DNA of 64,000 bases from the NCBI GenBank assembly GCA_038143535.1, contig JAYQMD010000001.1:682001-746000 (forward strand), written 5' to 3'. The stretch comes from UBA7446 sp038143535. GTDB lineage: Bacteria; Bacteroidota; Bacteroidia; Flavobacteriales; Flavobacteriaceae. The notes below the pieces were generated by a model that ran no database searches, was not told the DNA's origin, and saw only the letters and a list, made by a program, of their open reading frames with translations. Below, one piece after another: positions 53,919 through 63,700 of this stretch (the stretch's first letter is position 1; each line of letters starts with the position of its first letter). A program made the translations under genes and the position numbers.

Positions 53919-55006
53919 TACATACGTCTTATTTTACGCTCAATTTTCTTTTGCTTTCGATCTAATTTTTTCAAACCTCTGCCTGTGCGTTTCGCAGCCT
54001 TTCTAATTTTCTTGCTTTCTGATTTGTCTTTTTTGCGTGTGGCTCTTTTCTGCTTTTTTACCTCAATATTTTGTGGTTCTTCTTTCCAGATATTGTGACG
54101 ATCTACCCGGTACGAAATGCCAATGCTCGCAGTCATTAAACTGGGCGTGGTCTTTAGGCTTTGTTGCACTGCGACATCGAGCTGGAAATTGCTGTTAAAT
54201 AAATAAGCCACACCTGCGCCAAGTGTTAAATCTCTGTAGTGTGGGCTATCGTCGAGGGTATATTCACCAAAAAAGGACCATTTTGATTGGGTGCTATAGG
54301 TAACCGTTCCCAATAATTTCTTTTGCTGCACATCGGCAGTTATATAGCGCAAGCCAACATTATGCACCACCACCAGCCCTGGGCGTAGGTGTTGTTGTAA
54401 AATAAGTATGGCGGTACCAGACACAAAAGGTTCTGTTATTGGACGGTAATTGTAATCAAATAAGGGTAAAAAGTTCTCTTGGTAGGGATAAACACCGCCA
54501 GTGCTAAACTGTGCGCCTGCATATACCGAAACAGCTGGAATCAAATCACGCCAGCTTATTCTGTTATTGGCGTGCCAGCTGTAAAGATTTGGCTTGTATT
54601 TGTCAACCTTTCGAAAAGGGTCATATACCAAATATTTGGCACCAGCTCCTAAGTCACGCAAGCTATTTCTTGTTAAGTTGTATGTGCCAACAGTGTTTGA
54701 GTAGCGCAAGGCGTCAATTTGATAATCTGCAGTGCCGACCACCTCCAATTGTTCTTTAAATACACCAATGCGAATTTGAGTCCTTGCACCCATGCCAGTA
54801 TATGAAGCATCTTGAAATGCGCTAAAACTACCTGTTCGAAACGACAAGCCTTGTTCCAATTGGTAGACACGCTTGCCAACGCCAAATGCCCCCATGGATT
54901 GACTTGGGCGATTACTGTTTATGACCTCGGTATATTGTGCCTTAGCGATACAGGGCATGTTTAGTACGACCGAAAAACACAATATATATAGTGATGATAG
55001 GTGCAT
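53918..55006 (-). CDS. Outer-membrane beta-barrel protein with a highly basic C-terminal tail
   Basis: 362 residues from the ATG at 55006 (MHLSSLYILCFSVV), giving a signal peptide ending about AKA-QY. The frame is open to an earlier ATG at 55039, but that lies upstream of the promoter box. The body has alternating strands (ARTQIRIGVF, LEVVGTADYQI, FQLDVAVQQSL) like the transporter/phenol-degradation MetA barrel family. The last ~47 residues are about half Lys and Arg (KKQKRATRKKDKSESKK onward), unusual for a barrel, whose terminal strand normally closes it. First gene of the operon with the GNAT-like gene and mnmE. Confidence 0.78.
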   Translation of the reverse strand: MHLSSLYILCFSVVLNMPCIAKAQYTEVINSNRPSQSMGAFGVGKRVYQLEQGLSFRTGSFSAFQDASYTGMGARTQIRIGVFKEQLEVVGTADYQIDALRYSNTVGTYNLTRNSLRDLGAGAKYLVYDPFRKVDKYKPNLYSWHANNRISWRDLIPAVSVYAGAQFSTGGVYPYQENFLPLFDYNYRPITEPFVSGTAILILQQHLRPGLVVVHNVGLRYITADVQQKKLLGTVTYSTQSKWSFFGEYTLDDSPHYRDLTLGAGVAYLFNSNFQLDVAVQQSLKTTPSLMTASIGISYRVDRHNIWKEEPQNIEVKKQKRATRKKDKSESKKIRKAAKRTGRGLKKLDRKQKKIERKIRRM

Positions 55007-55009
55007 ATT

Positions 55010-55017
55010 CAAAGATA
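55010..55017 (-). promoter_or_regulatory. -7 box directly in front of the barrel gene
   Basis: The minus strand reads TATCTTTG (exact TAnnTTTG), three bases before the ATG at 55006; it predicts a leaderless message. Confidence 0.5.
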
Positions 55018-55053
55018 CATGAATTAAAAATTCCGTCATTATACATAGAGTTG

Positions 55054-55061
55054 TATTTTTG
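55054..55061 (+). promoter_or_regulatory. -7 box directly in front of the YfhO-like gene
   Basis: TATTTTTG (exact TAnnTTTG), four bases before the ATG at 55066; it predicts a leaderless message. It is divergent from the barrel-gene promoter, about 37 bp away. Confidence 0.5.
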
Positions 55062-55065
55062 AAAC

Positions 55066-57483
55066 ATGATGAAATATCCAGTATTGCGTTTTTTACTGCC
55101 GCATGCGTTAGTAACTGTTTTATTTGCCTTTATTTCATTGGCATATTTTTATCCTTTGCTATCCAATAAGTATCTCGAGCAATCCGATATTGTTCAGTAT
55201 AAAGGAATGCAACGTCAAATTTTAGAACACCGTGCTGAATTTGACGAAGAACCCTATTGGATTGACAACGCCTTTGTCGGAATGCCTACCTATCAAATTA
55301 CGGGACGATATCCATATGATGTATTGCGTTATGTTGACACGGCCTTGCGTTTTCTGCCGCGACCTGCCGACATGCTGTTTTTGTACCTGTTCTTTTTTTA
55401 TGTGTTTGCACAGAGCAGGCGTTTTTCCAAGCCTGTTTCCGTATTGGGTGCACTTGCCTACGGGTTTTCGTCTTATTACATCATTATTCTTATGGTTGGG
55501 CATAACACAAAGGCCATGACCTTGGCCTATGCACCACTTGTGTTTTTAGGATTGTTTCAAGTATTGATTGATAGAAAGAAATGGGGTGTTCTATGGCTTA
55601 CACTTGGACTGGCATTACAACTCCATGCCAATCACCTGCAGATGACCTACTACACTTTGGTGATGGTATTTATCATAACCCTAATGTGGGGCATTCACAA
55701 GTGGTTTAAGCATGGTATTTCAAATACATTAAAACCAGTAGCAACACTACTTATTTCAGGTGCATTGGCACTCGTTTTAAACGCACAAGGCGTACTCGCT
55801 ACCTTAGATTATACCAAATTCAGCACGAGAGGAACAAGTGAATTGACCATTAACCCAGATGGAACGGACAAAGTAGCTTCAGACGGACTTTCATTTGATT
55901 ACATCACTTCATACAGCTATGGCATCTTGGAATCCATGACTTTTATCTCTCCCAATATTACGGGCGGTAGTTCGAGTGAAGGCTTTGCTGATGACAGCCC
56001 TTTTATGCAGTTTATTAAGGCTAAAATCGGCGAGGGCAGTATCGACTACGATAAGGCAATTGGTCTGCTACGCCAATTCAGACCGTATTGGGGCGATCAA
56101 CCTTTTGTGGCTGCGCCTGTTTATATGGGTGTGGTGGTTTTATTTTTTGCGGTTTTGGGATTGGTGGTAGTCAATAGGAAAACGCGTTTTGTGTTGCTCT
56201 CGATAATTGCTGTTTCACTACTCTTTTCGTGGGGTAAGAATGCGCCCGAGGCCACTCAATTTTTTATCGATTATTTGCCATTGTACAATAAATTTAGGGC
56301 TGTTAGTTCGGCTCAAATCATGATCATGCTTTGCGTACCATATGCAGCCATGTTGGGCATGCAACACCTGATTCAAGAAAAGGGACTGAGTAGAAAAAAG
56401 TGGGTAGCTGTATACAGCGTTGTAGCTGTATTTGTTGCTTTAATTTTATTTTTAATAGGTGGGGCTAAAGGCTTCTTTTCTTTTACCTCAACTTCCGAAG
56501 GCTTGTCGAATTTACCCGATGTGCTACTAGAGCCATTACAGGCGTCAAGAAAGCTGTTTGTTTGGGAAGATATTTGGCGTATTCTTACCTATTTGATTTT
56601 AATTCTATTGACCGTACTTGCCCTTTGGCGCAGGTTGATTTCGGGTGCTGTGTTTGCTGTTGCTATTGCAATAATAAGTCTCGCCGATCTGTGGCAGTAC
56701 AACAGGCTTTTCTTTAACGTAGATCAGTTTAAGGGGAAATACCAGTACGAATACCCCTTCGATATAACGCCGCAAGACAAAATTATTCAAGCAGACAAAT
56801 CAACCTATCGTGTTTTTGAACCCAGACTTGGTTTTTCATCATCGAGAGCTGCCTATTTTCACAATAGCTTAGGGGGCTACCACGGAGCCAAACCTGCATT
56901 GCTGCAAGACGTGTATGATTTCCACCTATACAAGCAAGACAGCGCGGTGCTTGATATGCTAAACGTAAAATTCATCATTGATGACCAATATACTGATGGG
57001 GTAGGGAAACGCCAATCTGCACTCGGACCTGTATGGCTTGTAGATGAGGTATTACAGCTTGCAAATACTGATGAAGCCATAGTACAACTCAATCAGATAG
57101 ATTTAAAAACCCAGGCAATTTCCCAAACGCTTAAGTCAACATCATATACCTCCGCAGCAACCGACACCATTTATCTGACTGAAAAGCGCAATAATTTATT
57201 GCGATACACTGTTTCCACAGCACATCAGCGTTTGGCGGTGTTTTCAGAAATGTATTATCCAAATGGCTGGTTGGTATACATTGACGGGGAGTTGCAAAGC
57301 TATCACAAGGTTAATTATATGCTCCGAGGGCTTGTTGTTCCACCAGGAAAACATGAAATTGTGTTTGCGTTTAAACCAACTGTAATACAGAACGGGACCT
57401 TGCTAATGGCATCAGGCTGGGTATTGTTCTTGCTTATGATAGGAATGCTTATGCGTCAACAAAAAGAAACTAAGCTTGGCTGA
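55066..57483 (+). CDS. YfhO family polytopic membrane protein
   Basis: 805 residues with about a dozen hydrophobic helices and a C-terminal extracytoplasmic domain (about 600-775) before a last helix. The N-terminal loop with the acidic SDIVQYKGMQRQ and the MVGHNTKAMTLAYAP segment are typical of YfhO. The family belongs to the GT-C-like membrane glycosyltransferases and in Gram-positives decorates teichoic acids; the acceptor here is unknown. It starts an operon with a glycosyltransferase and a flippase, suggesting a surface glycan. Confidence 0.87.
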   Translation: MMKYPVLRFLLPHALVTVLFAFISLAYFYPLLSNKYLEQSDIVQYKGMQRQILEHRAEFDEEPYWIDNAFVGMPTYQITGRYPYDVLRYVDTALRFLPRPADMLFLYLFFFYVFAQSRRFSKPVSVLGALAYGFSSYYIIILMVGHNTKAMTLAYAPLVFLGLFQVLIDRKKWGVLWLTLGLALQLHANHLQMTYYTLVMVFIITLMWGIHKWFKHGISNTLKPVATLLISGALALVLNAQGVLATLDYTKFSTRGTSELTINPDGTDKVASDGLSFDYITSYSYGILESMTFISPNITGGSSSEGFADDSPFMQFIKAKIGEGSIDYDKAIGLLRQFRPYWGDQPFVAAPVYMGVVVLFFAVLGLVVVNRKTRFVLLSIIAVSLLFSWGKNAPEATQFFIDYLPLYNKFRAVSSAQIMIMLCVPYAAMLGMQHLIQEKGLSRKKWVAVYSVVAVFVALILFLIGGAKGFFSFTSTSEGLSNLPDVLLEPLQASRKLFVWEDIWRILTYLILILLTVLALWRRLISGAVFAVAIAIISLADLWQYNRLFFNVDQFKGKYQYEYPFDITPQDKIIQADKSTYRVFEPRLGFSSSRAAYFHNSLGGYHGAKPALLQDVYDFHLYKQDSAVLDMLNVKFIIDDQYTDGVGKRQSALGPVWLVDEVLQLANTDEAIVQLNQIDLKTQAISQTLKSTSYTSAATDTIYLTEKRNNLLRYTVSTAHQRLAVFSEMYYPNGWLVYIDGELQSYHKVNYMLRGLVVPPGKHEIVFAFKPTVIQNGTLLMASGWVLFLLMIGMLMRQQKETKLG

Positions 57484-58723
57484 TATCAAACGCGTTGCGA
57501 TAACGGTTTATTACTGGCCGCCATCTGGTGGTTCAGGCGTACAGCGTTGGTTGTTTTTAGTAAATTATTTTGCCGCCCAAGGGATAGATGTCACTGTTTT
57601 TGTTCCAAAGAATCCCCGTATTGCCCAACAAGACTATGCATTAAGGCAAAAAGTTCACCAAGCGATTACAGAAATAAAGGTTGATGGTTGGGAGCCGTTG
57701 CAATATTCCAATAAACCCATAGGGGAAAACTTGGGCGGAAAGCGGGGTATTGTAAAACGTTCTATATTATGGGTGCGCGCAAATTTCTTTATTCCAGATG
57801 CGCGGTTGTATTGGGCCAAAGCGGCAACGCAGGCTTTTTTGAAACAGCACAAGCAAAACCCGTTTGATGTAATAATTACATCTGGACCACCACATTCGCT
57901 GCATCTAATGGGCTTGCAGGCCAAGCAACAATCAGGTATTTTATGGATTACAGATTTTAGAGATCCATGGACTGGATTTTTTCAAAATCGCAGCCTTCCC
58001 TTGAGCAAAAAGGCGAAGCAAAAGCACCAGCAACTTGAGCAAAAGGTATTGCAACAGGCAGATCACATTGTTGTTACCGCCCCTTCTTTAAAAGCAAACT
58101 TTAAGGCACATCATCGAAACATTACTGTACTTACCAATGGATATGAACAACTTCTGTCCACTGCAACATCAGCTACTAACGGGATGGTGTATGCTGGTAG
58201 CTTAAAAGCACAGCAGAACCCAACAGTCTTGTGGCAGACTATCGCATCACTGATTCAATCAAATGCTGCTTTCAGTCAAGCCTTTTCATTGGATGTGTAT
58301 GGCACAGTGGCCACTTCCATAAAAGCGGAAGTAAAATCACTTGGCATTGATACACACGTGCGTTTTTTGGGGTATCAACCCAAAGAGGTTGTTGATGTGC
58401 AATTGACAAATGCAAAAGCCTTATTATTGTTGGGTATAAATATGCCCATGACAGCAAATGTTATTCACGGTAAATTATTTGAATATATGGCTGCTAAGCG
58501 TCCTGTGTTGGGTATTGGCCCAAAGCCAAGCGATATGCAAGTCCTTTTTGATGCACATCAATTGGGGGTCTATGTTTCATTTTCAGCGCAGTCTAAAATT
58601 AAAGAAACCTTACTTAGATGGTTTGTAAAAAACGATATGCCTCAAGTAGGTTTAGACATTGCGCGCTATGAACGCAATACAATTGCGCAAGAATACCTGG
58701 CATTAATACGTTCGCTATCATGA
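57476..58723 (+). CDS. Glycosyltransferase family 4-like protein
   Basis: 415 residues, GT-B fold. The N-terminal domain starts KRVAITVYYWPPSGGSGVQRWLF and includes WITDFRDPWTGFF near residue 160; the C-terminal domain has GMVYAGSLKAQQNP, VRFLGYQPKEVV and the nucleotide-sugar region GKLFEYMAAKRPVLGIG. The start is TTG at 57476, overlapping the YfhO-like gene by 8 bp; no ATG fits. It overlaps the flippase by 4 bp. Donor and acceptor cannot be told from the sequence. Confidence 0.87.
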   Translation: MADIKRVAITVYYWPPSGGSGVQRWLFLVNYFAAQGIDVTVFVPKNPRIAQQDYALRQKVHQAITEIKVDGWEPLQYSNKPIGENLGGKRGIVKRSILWVRANFFIPDARLYWAKAATQAFLKQHKQNPFDVIITSGPPHSLHLMGLQAKQQSGILWITDFRDPWTGFFQNRSLPLSKKAKQKHQQLEQKVLQQADHIVVTAPSLKANFKAHHRNITVLTNGYEQLLSTATSATNGMVYAGSLKAQQNPTVLWQTIASLIQSNAAFSQAFSLDVYGTVATSIKAEVKSLGIDTHVRFLGYQPKEVVDVQLTNAKALLLLGINMPMTANVIHGKLFEYMAAKRPVLGIGPKPSDMQVLFDAHQLGVYVSFSAQSKIKETLLRWFVKNDMPQVGLDIARYERNTIAQEYLALIRSLS

Positions 58724-60174
58724 ATATGATCACCACACAATCGTCAAAAAACCTGCTGAGCATTATGTTTGCTTTCAGTATAGGTGCGGTGAATACCCTT
58801 GTTTTTTATCCACATTTTTTTGGTGCTGCTAACCAGGGATTGGTCGTGTTCTTGCTGTCATCATCCAATTTATTAATGCCGCTCATTGGTTTTGGTGTAG
58901 CTCAAACAGTTATCAAGTTTCACAGTGGCTATGCCAGACCAGAACAGCAAAACTTTCTATCTTTTATTGTAATTGTTCCGCTGCTAGTGGTACTTCCCTT
59001 TGGCTTTTTGGCCATATACTTTCACGACAAAATTGCGACATTATTATCGGTTGAAAACCCCATTATTGCTACCTATACTTGGGTAATTTTTGCTGTGGCT
59101 TTTGCAACTGCCTATTTTGAAATTTTTTATTCCTGGGCACGGGTGCATTTTAAGTCCGTAACTGGAAATATATTTAAAGAGATTTATCCGCGGCTAACAA
59201 TCTTTGCTTTGTTGCTTGCCTACGAAGTAGAATTAATCGATTTAAACTGGTTTTTCATATTGTTGGTTGCCTTGTATTACCTGCGTATGCTTGTGATGAT
59301 GTTCATTGCTTTTCGAATTCAACCACCGACCTTTTCTTTTAAGGCACCCAAGAATGTTTCCGAAATCTTGCGCTATTCATTTTATTTGGTTTTGGCGGGT
59401 TCTGCTGGAAGCTTGATCATTGACATTGATAAGTTTATGCTGCCTCAGTATAAAGCAATCTCTCAAACAGCCTTTTATTCCGTAGGTATTTTTACCGCAA
59501 CCCTTATTGAAGTTCCTGGTCGAGCCTTGTTTCAAATTCTAAACCCTTTGGTTTCAAAGGCGATCAACAACCAAAATAGTGCCCATCTGGCCAAGCTATA
59601 CACAGATAGCTCAATTAATTTGTTGCTATTGGGAGGTTGGTTCTTTTTGTTGGTTAATGGCAGCATCGCAGCCTTGTTTGATTTAATTCAAGTGGATGGC
59701 TATGAATCCGCTGCACTGGTCGTATTAATGATTTCTTTTGCCAAGCTTATTGTGATGAGTTCGGGCGCCTCAAATACCATACTGATCAATTCAAAGCAGT
59801 ACCGTGTATCTCTTGCGCTAACCATTTTTATGGCCGTCTTTGTCTACATTGGAAACCGCATAAGTATCCCACTGTATGGCATCAACGGTGCAGCCCTGTC
59901 AACGGTGGTGGTGGTGGTGGTCTTCACTTATGTGCGTATGGCTTTTGTTTATCGCTATTTTGGCGTGTACCCTTACAACAAAAACACCCTAAAGGCATTT
60001 GTTGTTATTGGACTGTTGTTTGCAGCGAGCAACAGCTTGCAAATGAACATACATCCCTTGGCATTAATGCTGATTAAATCCATTTTGATTACCCTTGTAT
60101 ACAGCGCCCTGATTGCAGTATTAAGACTTTCTGATACGATTAATGATTGGGTAGCAAAACGAACTAATCTTTAA
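58720..60174 (+). CDS. Polysaccharide flippase (MVF/Wzx-like)
   Basis: 484 residues with about 14 hydrophobic helices and few long loops, matching the oligosaccharide flippase/MATE-like superfamily. It begins with the usual N-terminal helix (LLSIMFAFSIGAVNTLVFYPHFFG). It probably moves lipid-linked glycan across the inner membrane. A (GTG)6 tract at 59904-59921 encodes consecutive valines within a membrane segment. The 3' end overlaps convergent uvrA by 11 bp. Functional pairing with the adjacent glycosyltransferase and YfhO-like gene is inferred from operon structure. Confidence 0.85.
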   Translation: MNMITTQSSKNLLSIMFAFSIGAVNTLVFYPHFFGAANQGLVVFLLSSSNLLMPLIGFGVAQTVIKFHSGYARPEQQNFLSFIVIVPLLVVLPFGFLAIYFHDKIATLLSVENPIIATYTWVIFAVAFATAYFEIFYSWARVHFKSVTGNIFKEIYPRLTIFALLLAYEVELIDLNWFFILLVALYYLRMLVMMFIAFRIQPPTFSFKAPKNVSEILRYSFYLVLAGSAGSLIIDIDKFMLPQYKAISQTAFYSVGIFTATLIEVPGRALFQILNPLVSKAINNQNSAHLAKLYTDSSINLLLLGGWFFLLVNGSIAALFDLIQVDGYESAALVVLMISFAKLIVMSSGASNTILINSKQYRVSLALTIFMAVFVYIGNRISIPLYGINGAALSTVVVVVVFTYVRMAFVYRYFGVYPYNKNTLKAFVVIGLLFAASNSLQMNIHPLALMLIKSILITLVYSALIAVLRLSDTINDWVAKRTNL

Positions 60175-62920
60175 GCAATAGCTTATACAAGCTTGATTTT
60201 TTATTGGCAGTGATTGCTTCTGGTGTACCAGTTGCTAACAAACGACCTCCGTTTACACCTCCTTCAGGCCCTAAATCAATAATGTAATCTGCTTGTTCAA
60301 TAAGATTGACGTTGTGCTCAATTACGATTAGAGAATGACCACGTTCAATCAGAGCCCGAAACGAGCCTACAAGCTTTTTGATGTCGTGCATATGAAGTCC
60401 AGTCGTGGGTTCGTCAAAGATGAAAAGGGTTTTTGTTTTTTGTGCTCCCTTTAACAAGAAAGTAGCGAGCTTAATGCGTTGTGCTTCACCACCTGAAAGG
60501 GTTGAGGACGATTGGCCCAAAGAAACATAACCCATGCCCACGTCTTGAAGGGGCTGAAGACGGTCGCTGATTTTGTTTTGCTGGTACTGCTTAAAAAAAG
60601 CAATGGCTTCGTCTATACTCATAGTAAGTAAATCGTGAATGTTCTTACCTTTAAAATTCACTTCAAGCAATTCCTTTTGAAAGCGTTTTCCAGCGCAGTC
60701 GTCACAAACCAAGTCAACATCAGCCATAAACTGCATTTCAATCTTTACAGTTCCTTCTCCTTTGCAGTTGGGACAACGTCCACCATCAACGTTAAAAGAA
60801 TAGTGTTTGGTTTGATAACCCCGCTGTTTCGAGAGCGCCTGACTGGCAAAAAGCTTTCTGATTTCGTCGTAAGCCTTGATATAAGTTACGGGGTTGGAGC
60901 GTGAAGACAATCCGATCGGTTTCTGGCTTATGTATTGAATTTCTTGAAAGGCATCTAGGTCTCCGTCTATGCTGCCAAACTCCCCCAGCTTATCACCATA
61001 AATATTTTTGGCTTTTCTAACAGCAGGCAGTAATATGTCTTTTACTAAGGTGCTTTTTCCACTACCCGAAACTCCTGTGACCACAGTTAGCATTTGCAAG
61101 GGAAAAGACACGTCTATGTTCTTTAAGTTGTGTTCACGTGCCCCATTTATATGAACGAATTTCTTGGGCTTAATTCGCTTCTCTGGAATTTCAATTTGCG
61201 CGCGTTTGGAAAGGTATTTTCCTGTCCAGGTTTCTGCATTTAGTATTTTCTGAAAAGTACCTTGGGCTACAACCTCACCGCCAAAGACGCCTGCATCAGG
61301 GCCCAAATCAATGATTTCATCAGCTGCACGCATGATATCGTCGTCATGCTCCACAACAATTACGGAATTCCCCAAATCGCGAAGTCTGCACAATACTTCA
61401 ATGAGCTTCTTGGTGTCTTTTGGGTGTAAGCCAATGCTTGGCTCATCGAGAATGTAAAGGGAGCCAACTAAACTGCTGCCCAATGAAGTGGCTAGGTTAA
61501 TGCGTTGGGATTCGCCTCCCGAAAGGGTATTGGCACGGCGGTTGAGCGTTAGGTATCCTAGCCCTACTTGCTGAAGAAACTGAAGTCGGTCTTTGATTTC
61601 TACCAATAATCTTCTTGCAATATGTTGTTGATTTTTGGTCAATTTTAGGGATGCGATCTCTTTTGCAAGATTGACGATGGGCATGTCGACCAAATCACTC
61701 ATGCTGTAGTTGTCAACACGAACGTATGAAGCTTTCTCGTTCAATCTTTTTCCCTCACAGCTGCCGCATTTTGTTCTGCCCCTATACCTTGAGAGCATCA
61801 CCCGATTTTGAATTTTATAGTTTTTGGCCTCAAGCTTGGCAAAAAATTGATTGATCCCACGGATGCCTTTTGCGCCTTCCCACAAAAGCTTCTTTTGATC
61901 GCTGTTAAGCTCAAAATAAGGTTTGTGAACAGGGAAATCATGCTGATAGGCAGCATCGATAAAGTCATTTTTTAAGCGTTGTAAACGCTCGCCTTTCCAA
62001 GGGGCAACAGCACCTTCAAATACGGAAAGGCTGGTGTTGGGTATGACCAATTGCTCATCAATACCAATTAAATCACCATAACCATCACAAGCTGCACACG
62101 CACCAAGCGGATTGTTGAAGCTAAACATATGCTCGTTTGGAAGTGTAAACGTTATGCCGTCAAGTGCAAAGCGGTTTGAAAAAGTTTGATTTTTGTTTTC
62201 TGATAAGCTGTGAACAACAACAGTACCGCCTCCTTCGTGAAAGGCCGTTTCAATGGACTCTGCAATTCTATTAAAAGCATCCTCATCATGCTTAACAATT
62301 ACACGATCAACCACCAACGCAATCCTATCGGACTTTTTTGGCTTAAAATTGTCTATGCGTACCAAGACATCGTTGACAAACAGCCGGGCATAGCCCTGTT
62401 GTTTGTATAGTCCTAAAATACCTTCAAGCGTACGGTTTTTGGTTACTACCAATGGTGCAAGAACCAACAGCTTAGATCCTTCTTCAAATTTTTTAACATG
62501 CTCCAGCACGTCTTTCACATCGTTTTTCTTGACGACTTTACCAGAAACAGGGGAGTAGGTTACGCCAATACGGGCAAATAACAACTTGAGGTAATCGTAA
62601 ATTTCTGTGACGGTACCTACCGTAGAACGCGGGTTGTTGCTGATTACTTTTTGCTCAATGGCAATGGCAGGCGCAATCCCTTTTATTTGTTCGACTTTTG
62701 GCTTGTTTAAGCGTCCTAAAAACTGTCGCGCGTAAGAAGATAAACTCTCTACATAACGACGCTGACCTTCAGCGTAGAGGGTGTCAAATGCAAGGCTTGA
62801 TTTTCCCGAACCCGACAAACCTGTGATGACCACAAATTTATGTCTCGGTATCTGCACATCCACATTTTTGAGGTTGTGCATTTGTGCCCCGATAATTTCT
62901 ATAGTTGCTTCTTTTTTCAA
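60164..62920 (-). CDS. uvrA: Excinuclease ABC subunit A
   Basis: 918 residues. Two ABC cassettes: Walker A GLSGSGKSSLAFDTLYAEGQ near residue 33 and GVSGSGKSTLVKDILLPA near residue 617, signatures LSGGESQRINLA and LSGGEAQRIKLA, and Walker B IYILDEPSIGLH-type and LFIFDEPTTGLH. Zinc-binding cysteines are seen in CGSCEGKRL (about 387) and in CPNCKGEGT with CDDCAGKRF (about 717-740), and GACAACDGYG near 274. DNA-damage recognition subunit. uvrB and uvrC are not in the window. Confidence 0.97.
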   Translation of the reverse strand: MKKEATIEIIGAQMHNLKNVDVQIPRHKFVVITGLSGSGKSSLAFDTLYAEGQRRYVESLSSYARQFLGRLNKPKVEQIKGIAPAIAIEQKVISNNPRSTVGTVTEIYDYLKLLFARIGVTYSPVSGKVVKKNDVKDVLEHVKKFEEGSKLLVLAPLVVTKNRTLEGILGLYKQQGYARLFVNDVLVRIDNFKPKKSDRIALVVDRVIVKHDEDAFNRIAESIETAFHEGGGTVVVHSLSENKNQTFSNRFALDGITFTLPNEHMFSFNNPLGACAACDGYGDLIGIDEQLVIPNTSLSVFEGAVAPWKGERLQRLKNDFIDAAYQHDFPVHKPYFELNSDQKKLLWEGAKGIRGINQFFAKLEAKNYKIQNRVMLSRYRGRTKCGSCEGKRLNEKASYVRVDNYSMSDLVDMPIVNLAKEIASLKLTKNQQHIARRLLVEIKDRLQFLQQVGLGYLTLNRRANTLSGGESQRINLATSLGSSLVGSLYILDEPSIGLHPKDTKKLIEVLCRLRDLGNSVIVVEHDDDIMRAADEIIDLGPDAGVFGGEVVAQGTFQKILNAETWTGKYLSKRAQIEIPEKRIKPKKFVHINGAREHNLKNIDVSFPLQMLTVVTGVSGSGKSTLVKDILLPAVRKAKNIYGDKLGEFGSIDGDLDAFQEIQYISQKPIGLSSRSNPVTYIKAYDEIRKLFASQALSKQRGYQTKHYSFNVDGGRCPNCKGEGTVKIEMQFMADVDLVCDDCAGKRFQKELLEVNFKGKNIHDLLTMSIDEAIAFFKQYQQNKISDRLQPLQDVGMGYVSLGQSSSTLSGGEAQRIKLATFLLKGAQKTKTLFIFDEPTTGLHMHDIKKLVGSFRALIERGHSLIVIEHNVNLIEQADYIIDLGPEGGVNGGRLLATGTPEAITANKKSSLYKLLLKD

Positions 62921-63083
62921 TGCTTTCCAAACAAACTATAAATATATTAATTCACATCCGATTTAAAAACGAAGTGTTGTTTTTCACACTGTTAAAAAAT
63001 AATTTTTTATATTTATCGAACAATTATTGCCTATAAGACAGACATATACTCAACTAAATATTAAGTTTTAAACAGAGTTATAT

Positions 63084-63665
63084 ATGTCTATGCTTCCCGA
63101 TAACATACTTATTCAACAGTATCTGGATGGAGATAACGAATCTTTCGAAATCCTCTTATCCAAATATAAACAGCGTATCTACGGTTTTATCTATTCCAAA
63201 ATAAGAGATAGAGAAATTGCAGATGATGTTTTTCAAGATACTTTTATCAAAGTAATCCAAACCCTTAAAAAAGGCACCTACAACGAAAAGGGGCGTTTTG
63301 TTTCTTGGGTGATGCGAATTGCACACAACCTTATCATTGATCATTTTAGACGTCAACAGCGCATGCCGATGTATGACACCTATGATGGCGAACAAGATGT
63401 TTTTTATCGCTTATCAGAACCTTCTAAAAATATTGAAGACATTATTATCGATAGTCAAATCAAAACGGATATCAATGCGCTTATGCTTGAGTTGCCTCAA
63501 AACCAATACGAAGTGTTGAAAATGCGGTTGTATCAAGACATGAGCTTTAAAGAGATTGCTGAAAGAACCAATGTGAGCATTAATACTTCCTTAGGTAGAA
63601 TGCGATACGGTCTTATTAATTTGAGAAAATTAATTGACGAACGAAATTTGACCATGACACAATAA
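63084..63665 (+). CDS. RNA polymerase sigma-70 factor, ECF type
   Basis: 193 residues. Region 2 (about 20-90) has RIYGFIYSKIRDREIADDVFQDTFIKV and FVSWVMRIAHNLIIDHFRR; region 4 (about 130-182) has LPQNQYEVLKMRLYQDMSFKEIAERTNVS with the helix-turn-helix. No anti-sigma gene follows; instead a 46-codon ORF is found 35 bases downstream. The 163 bp between uvrA and this gene hold no exact -7 box (TAAGTTTT at 63062 is one mismatch away). Target regulon unknown. Confidence 0.92.
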   Translation: MSMLPDNILIQQYLDGDNESFEILLSKYKQRIYGFIYSKIRDREIADDVFQDTFIKVIQTLKKGTYNEKGRFVSWVMRIAHNLIIDHFRRQQRMPMYDTYDGEQDVFYRLSEPSKNIEDIIIDSQIKTDINALMLELPQNQYEVLKMRLYQDMSFKEIAERTNVSINTSLGRMRYGLINLRKLIDERNLTMTQ

Positions 63666-63700
63666 AAGTATTAGCGTATCGTTATCCAACTAAACAATTT

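Noticed and set aside
55007..55039. Upstream ATG for the outer-membrane barrel gene
   Set aside because: It lies upstream of the -7 box and would place 11 mostly non-signal residues before a good signal peptide.
62921..63083. Promoter for uvrA or the sigma factor between 62921 and 63083
   Set aside because: TATAGTTTG on the minus strand has a three-base spacer and TAAGTTTT on the plus strand lacks the final G; neither meets the TAnnTTTG standard used here.
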